Origin: CAZQLW01 sp964639875
GTDB taxonomy: Archaea > Nanobdellota > Nanobdellia > Woesearchaeales > GW2011-AR9
Direction: 5' to 3'
NCBI GenBank assembly: GCA_964639875.1
Contig: CAZXEM010000067.1
Location: forward strand, 1-6,041
DNA length: 6,041 nucleotides
Part shown: in pieces, positions 4,824-6,041 of the stretch
How the letters are laid out: each line of letters opens with the position of its first letter
Position numbering within the stretch: position 1 is the stretch's first letter
The notes under the pieces: generated by a model
Database searches by the model: none
What the model was told of the DNA's origin: nothing
What the model saw: only the letters and a program-made list of their open reading frames with translations
Position numbers and translations under genes: made by a program

Positions 4824-6041
4824 TTACATCTCATCCGGCGCTTTGATCCCTAACAATCCTAAGCCGTTCTCAAGAACTTGCCTAACAGAATCTACTAATA
4901 ACAATCGAGCTTTCATCTGTTCATCTCTCTCGCTAATCACCGGACATTTATGATAGAATTCGTTAAAAGCTTGCGATAAAGAAATTAGATGATTGGCAAT
5001 GTGATGCGGTTTGTAATTTTTTGCCACTTTTTCAATTGCTGTTGGAAAATCGTATAACAATCTAATCACTGCTTTTTCTTCATCTAAGTTAAGAAGTGAA
5101 AAGTTTATCTTTGAAGTGGTTTTCTTTTTAACCTTTCTTAATATTGAACTTGCTCTTGCATGTGTATATTGGACATAAGGTCCCGTTTCCCCTTCAAAGC
5201 TAAGCATTCTGTTCCAATCAAAGTCAATATTTCTAGTCCTTTCATTACTTAAGTCTGCAAAAATTATTGCTCCTACCCCAACTTGGGTAGCGACTTCCCT
5301 TTTATTTTTTAAATTAGGATTTTTTTCTTCAATAATTTTTTCTGCTAGTTTTATTGCTTTACCTAAAACATCATCTAAAAAAATAACTCTTCCTTTTCTT
5401 GTTGACATTTTTCCTTCAGGAAATCTGAAAAGACCGAAATCAACATGAATAAATTTATTAACATCTTCACCTGCTAATTCTAACACTTTAAACAGTTGTC
5501 TGAAATGTAATTTTTGTTCACTGCCAACAACATAAACTAATTTTACTGGATCATATTTTTTTAAACGATAATAGGCAGCTGCTAAATCTCGAGTATGATA
5601 AGTTGTGGCTTTATTAGATTTTATTAATAATATTGGAGCCATTTTATACTTTTCCAAATCAACAATTAAAGCCCCTTCAGAAAGTGAAGTTATTTTTTTT
5701 TGTTCAAGTTTTTTAACAACAGCATCCGTTTTATCAATATAAAAAGCTTCTCCATTATAAGAATCAAACTTAACATCTAACATTTCATAAATTCTCTTGA
5801 ATTCTTCCAAACTTAATTTTCTAAAAGAATTCCATAATTGTAAATACTTTTTATCTCCATCTTCAAGTTTTTTAAATGCTTCTCGGGCTTGATCATCTAA
5901 TTTATCATCTTTCTCTGCTTCTTTATGGAACTGAACATACAATTTTAATAAATATTTAATTGGATCTTTTTCTAACTCTTTTTCTTTACCCCATTTTTTA
6001 TAAGCGACAATAAGTTTTCCAAATTGTGTGCCCCAATCTCC
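4824..6041 (-). CDS. argS: Arginyl-tRNA synthetase, C-terminal 405 residues (5' end outside the window)
   Basis: This class I synthetase joins arginine to tRNA-Arg using ATP. The frame is open to the window edge and starts with GDWGTQFGKLIVAYKKWG, the stretch after the HIGH region in ArgRS, so the N-terminal additional domain and HIGH motif lie outside. The TTG at 5940-5942 is an internal leucine codon, not a start. Visible parts are ATTYHTRDLAAAYYR with the downstream VYVVGSEQKLHFRQLF (catalytic domain), the KMSK-loop variant KMSTRKG (fragment residues 211-217), FEGETGPYVQYTHARASSIL (around 282-301), and the helical DALR anticodon-binding domain ending GLLGIKAPDEM. The usual KMSK second lysine is replaced, as is common in ArgRS, with a nearby lysine in TRKG. 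It is the first gene of a pair with the pyrophosphatase 2 bases downstream. A single gene of this kind would be essential; no frameshift is seen. Confidence 0.98.
   Translation of the reverse strand, partial: GDWGTQFGKLIVAYKKWGKEKELEKDPIKYLLKLYVQFHKEAEKDDKLDDQAREAFKKLEDGDKKYLQLWNSFRKLSLEEFKRIYEMLDVKFDSYNGEAFYIDKTDAVVKKLEQKKITSLSEGALIVDLEKYKMAPILLIKSNKATTYHTRDLAAAYYRLKKYDPVKLVYVVGSEQKLHFRQLFKVLELAGEDVNKFIHVDFGLFRFPEGKMSTRKGRVIFLDDVLGKAIKLAEKIIEEKNPNLKNKREVATQVGVGAIIFADLSNERTRNIDFDWNRMLSFEGETGPYVQYTHARASSILRKVKKKTTSKINFSLLNLDEEKAVIRLLYDFPTAIEKVAKNYKPHHIANHLISLSQAFNEFYHKCPVISERDEQMKARLLLVDSVRQVLENGLGLLGIKAPDEM

Noticed and set aside
4771..4953. Plus-strand ORF of 60 codons across the argS/pyrophosphatase junction
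   Set aside because: It is antisense to two well-supported genes and its composition is what reverse-complement reading would give.
5940..5942. TTG as the start of argS
   Set aside because: The preceding 33 codons encode the conserved ArgRS GDWGTQFG region in the same frame, so the gene continues past the window edge.

Overview
The window looks like a stretch of a small AT-rich archaeal genome. The evidence is archaeal-style promoters (BRE plus TATA about 25 bases before a start codon, implying leaderless mRNAs), oligo-T termination tracts without GC-rich hairpins, a double Lrp/AsnC regulator, and an ITPA-like house-cleaning pyrophosphatase of the archaeal/eukaryotic type. Composition and the style of the hypothetical protein suggest a DPANN lineage (Woesearchaeota/Pacearchaeota-like), but that placement is inference.

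Layout. Positions 1-474 (+) hold the 3' end of an AAA+ ATPase gene, cut off by the window start just after the expected Walker B motif. Positions 475-921 are 447 bases without a confident gene. This gap is not featureless: it has the best promoter match in the window (530-544), an inverted repeat at the predicted transcription start (554-570), a G-rich patch and a nested hairpin with a tandem repeat (588-722), and a doubtful 40-codon ORF (769-891). Positions 922-3234 (+) encode a 770-residue protein. Its last ~300 residues read as a class I SAM-dependent methyltransferase resembling the EgtD (histidine N-alpha-methyltransferase) fold; its first ~440 residues are unrecognised and mostly helical. 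Positions 3235-4221 (-) encode a tandem two-module Lrp/AsnC (FFRP) transcription regulator, convergent with the methyltransferase gene and with stop codons directly abutting. Positions 4291-4821 (-) encode an ITPA/RdgB/Ham1-family nucleoside triphosphate pyrophosphatase. It lies 2 bases downstream of the C-terminal two thirds of argS (4824-6041, -), which runs off the window's right edge.

Functional picture. argS and the pyrophosphatase gene form a tight housekeeping pair (arginine tRNA charging and nucleotide-pool cleaning), followed by an oligo-T terminator. The regulator appears to have its own promoter, with an inverted repeat inside it that could be an autoregulatory operator. The least explained part is the noncoding gap plus the methyltransferase fusion: a promoter with an operator-like palindrome, a leader that can be drawn in two mutually exclusive folds, and an unusual two-part enzyme with no recognised substrate. 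There are no tRNA, rRNA, CRISPR or insertion-sequence signatures.
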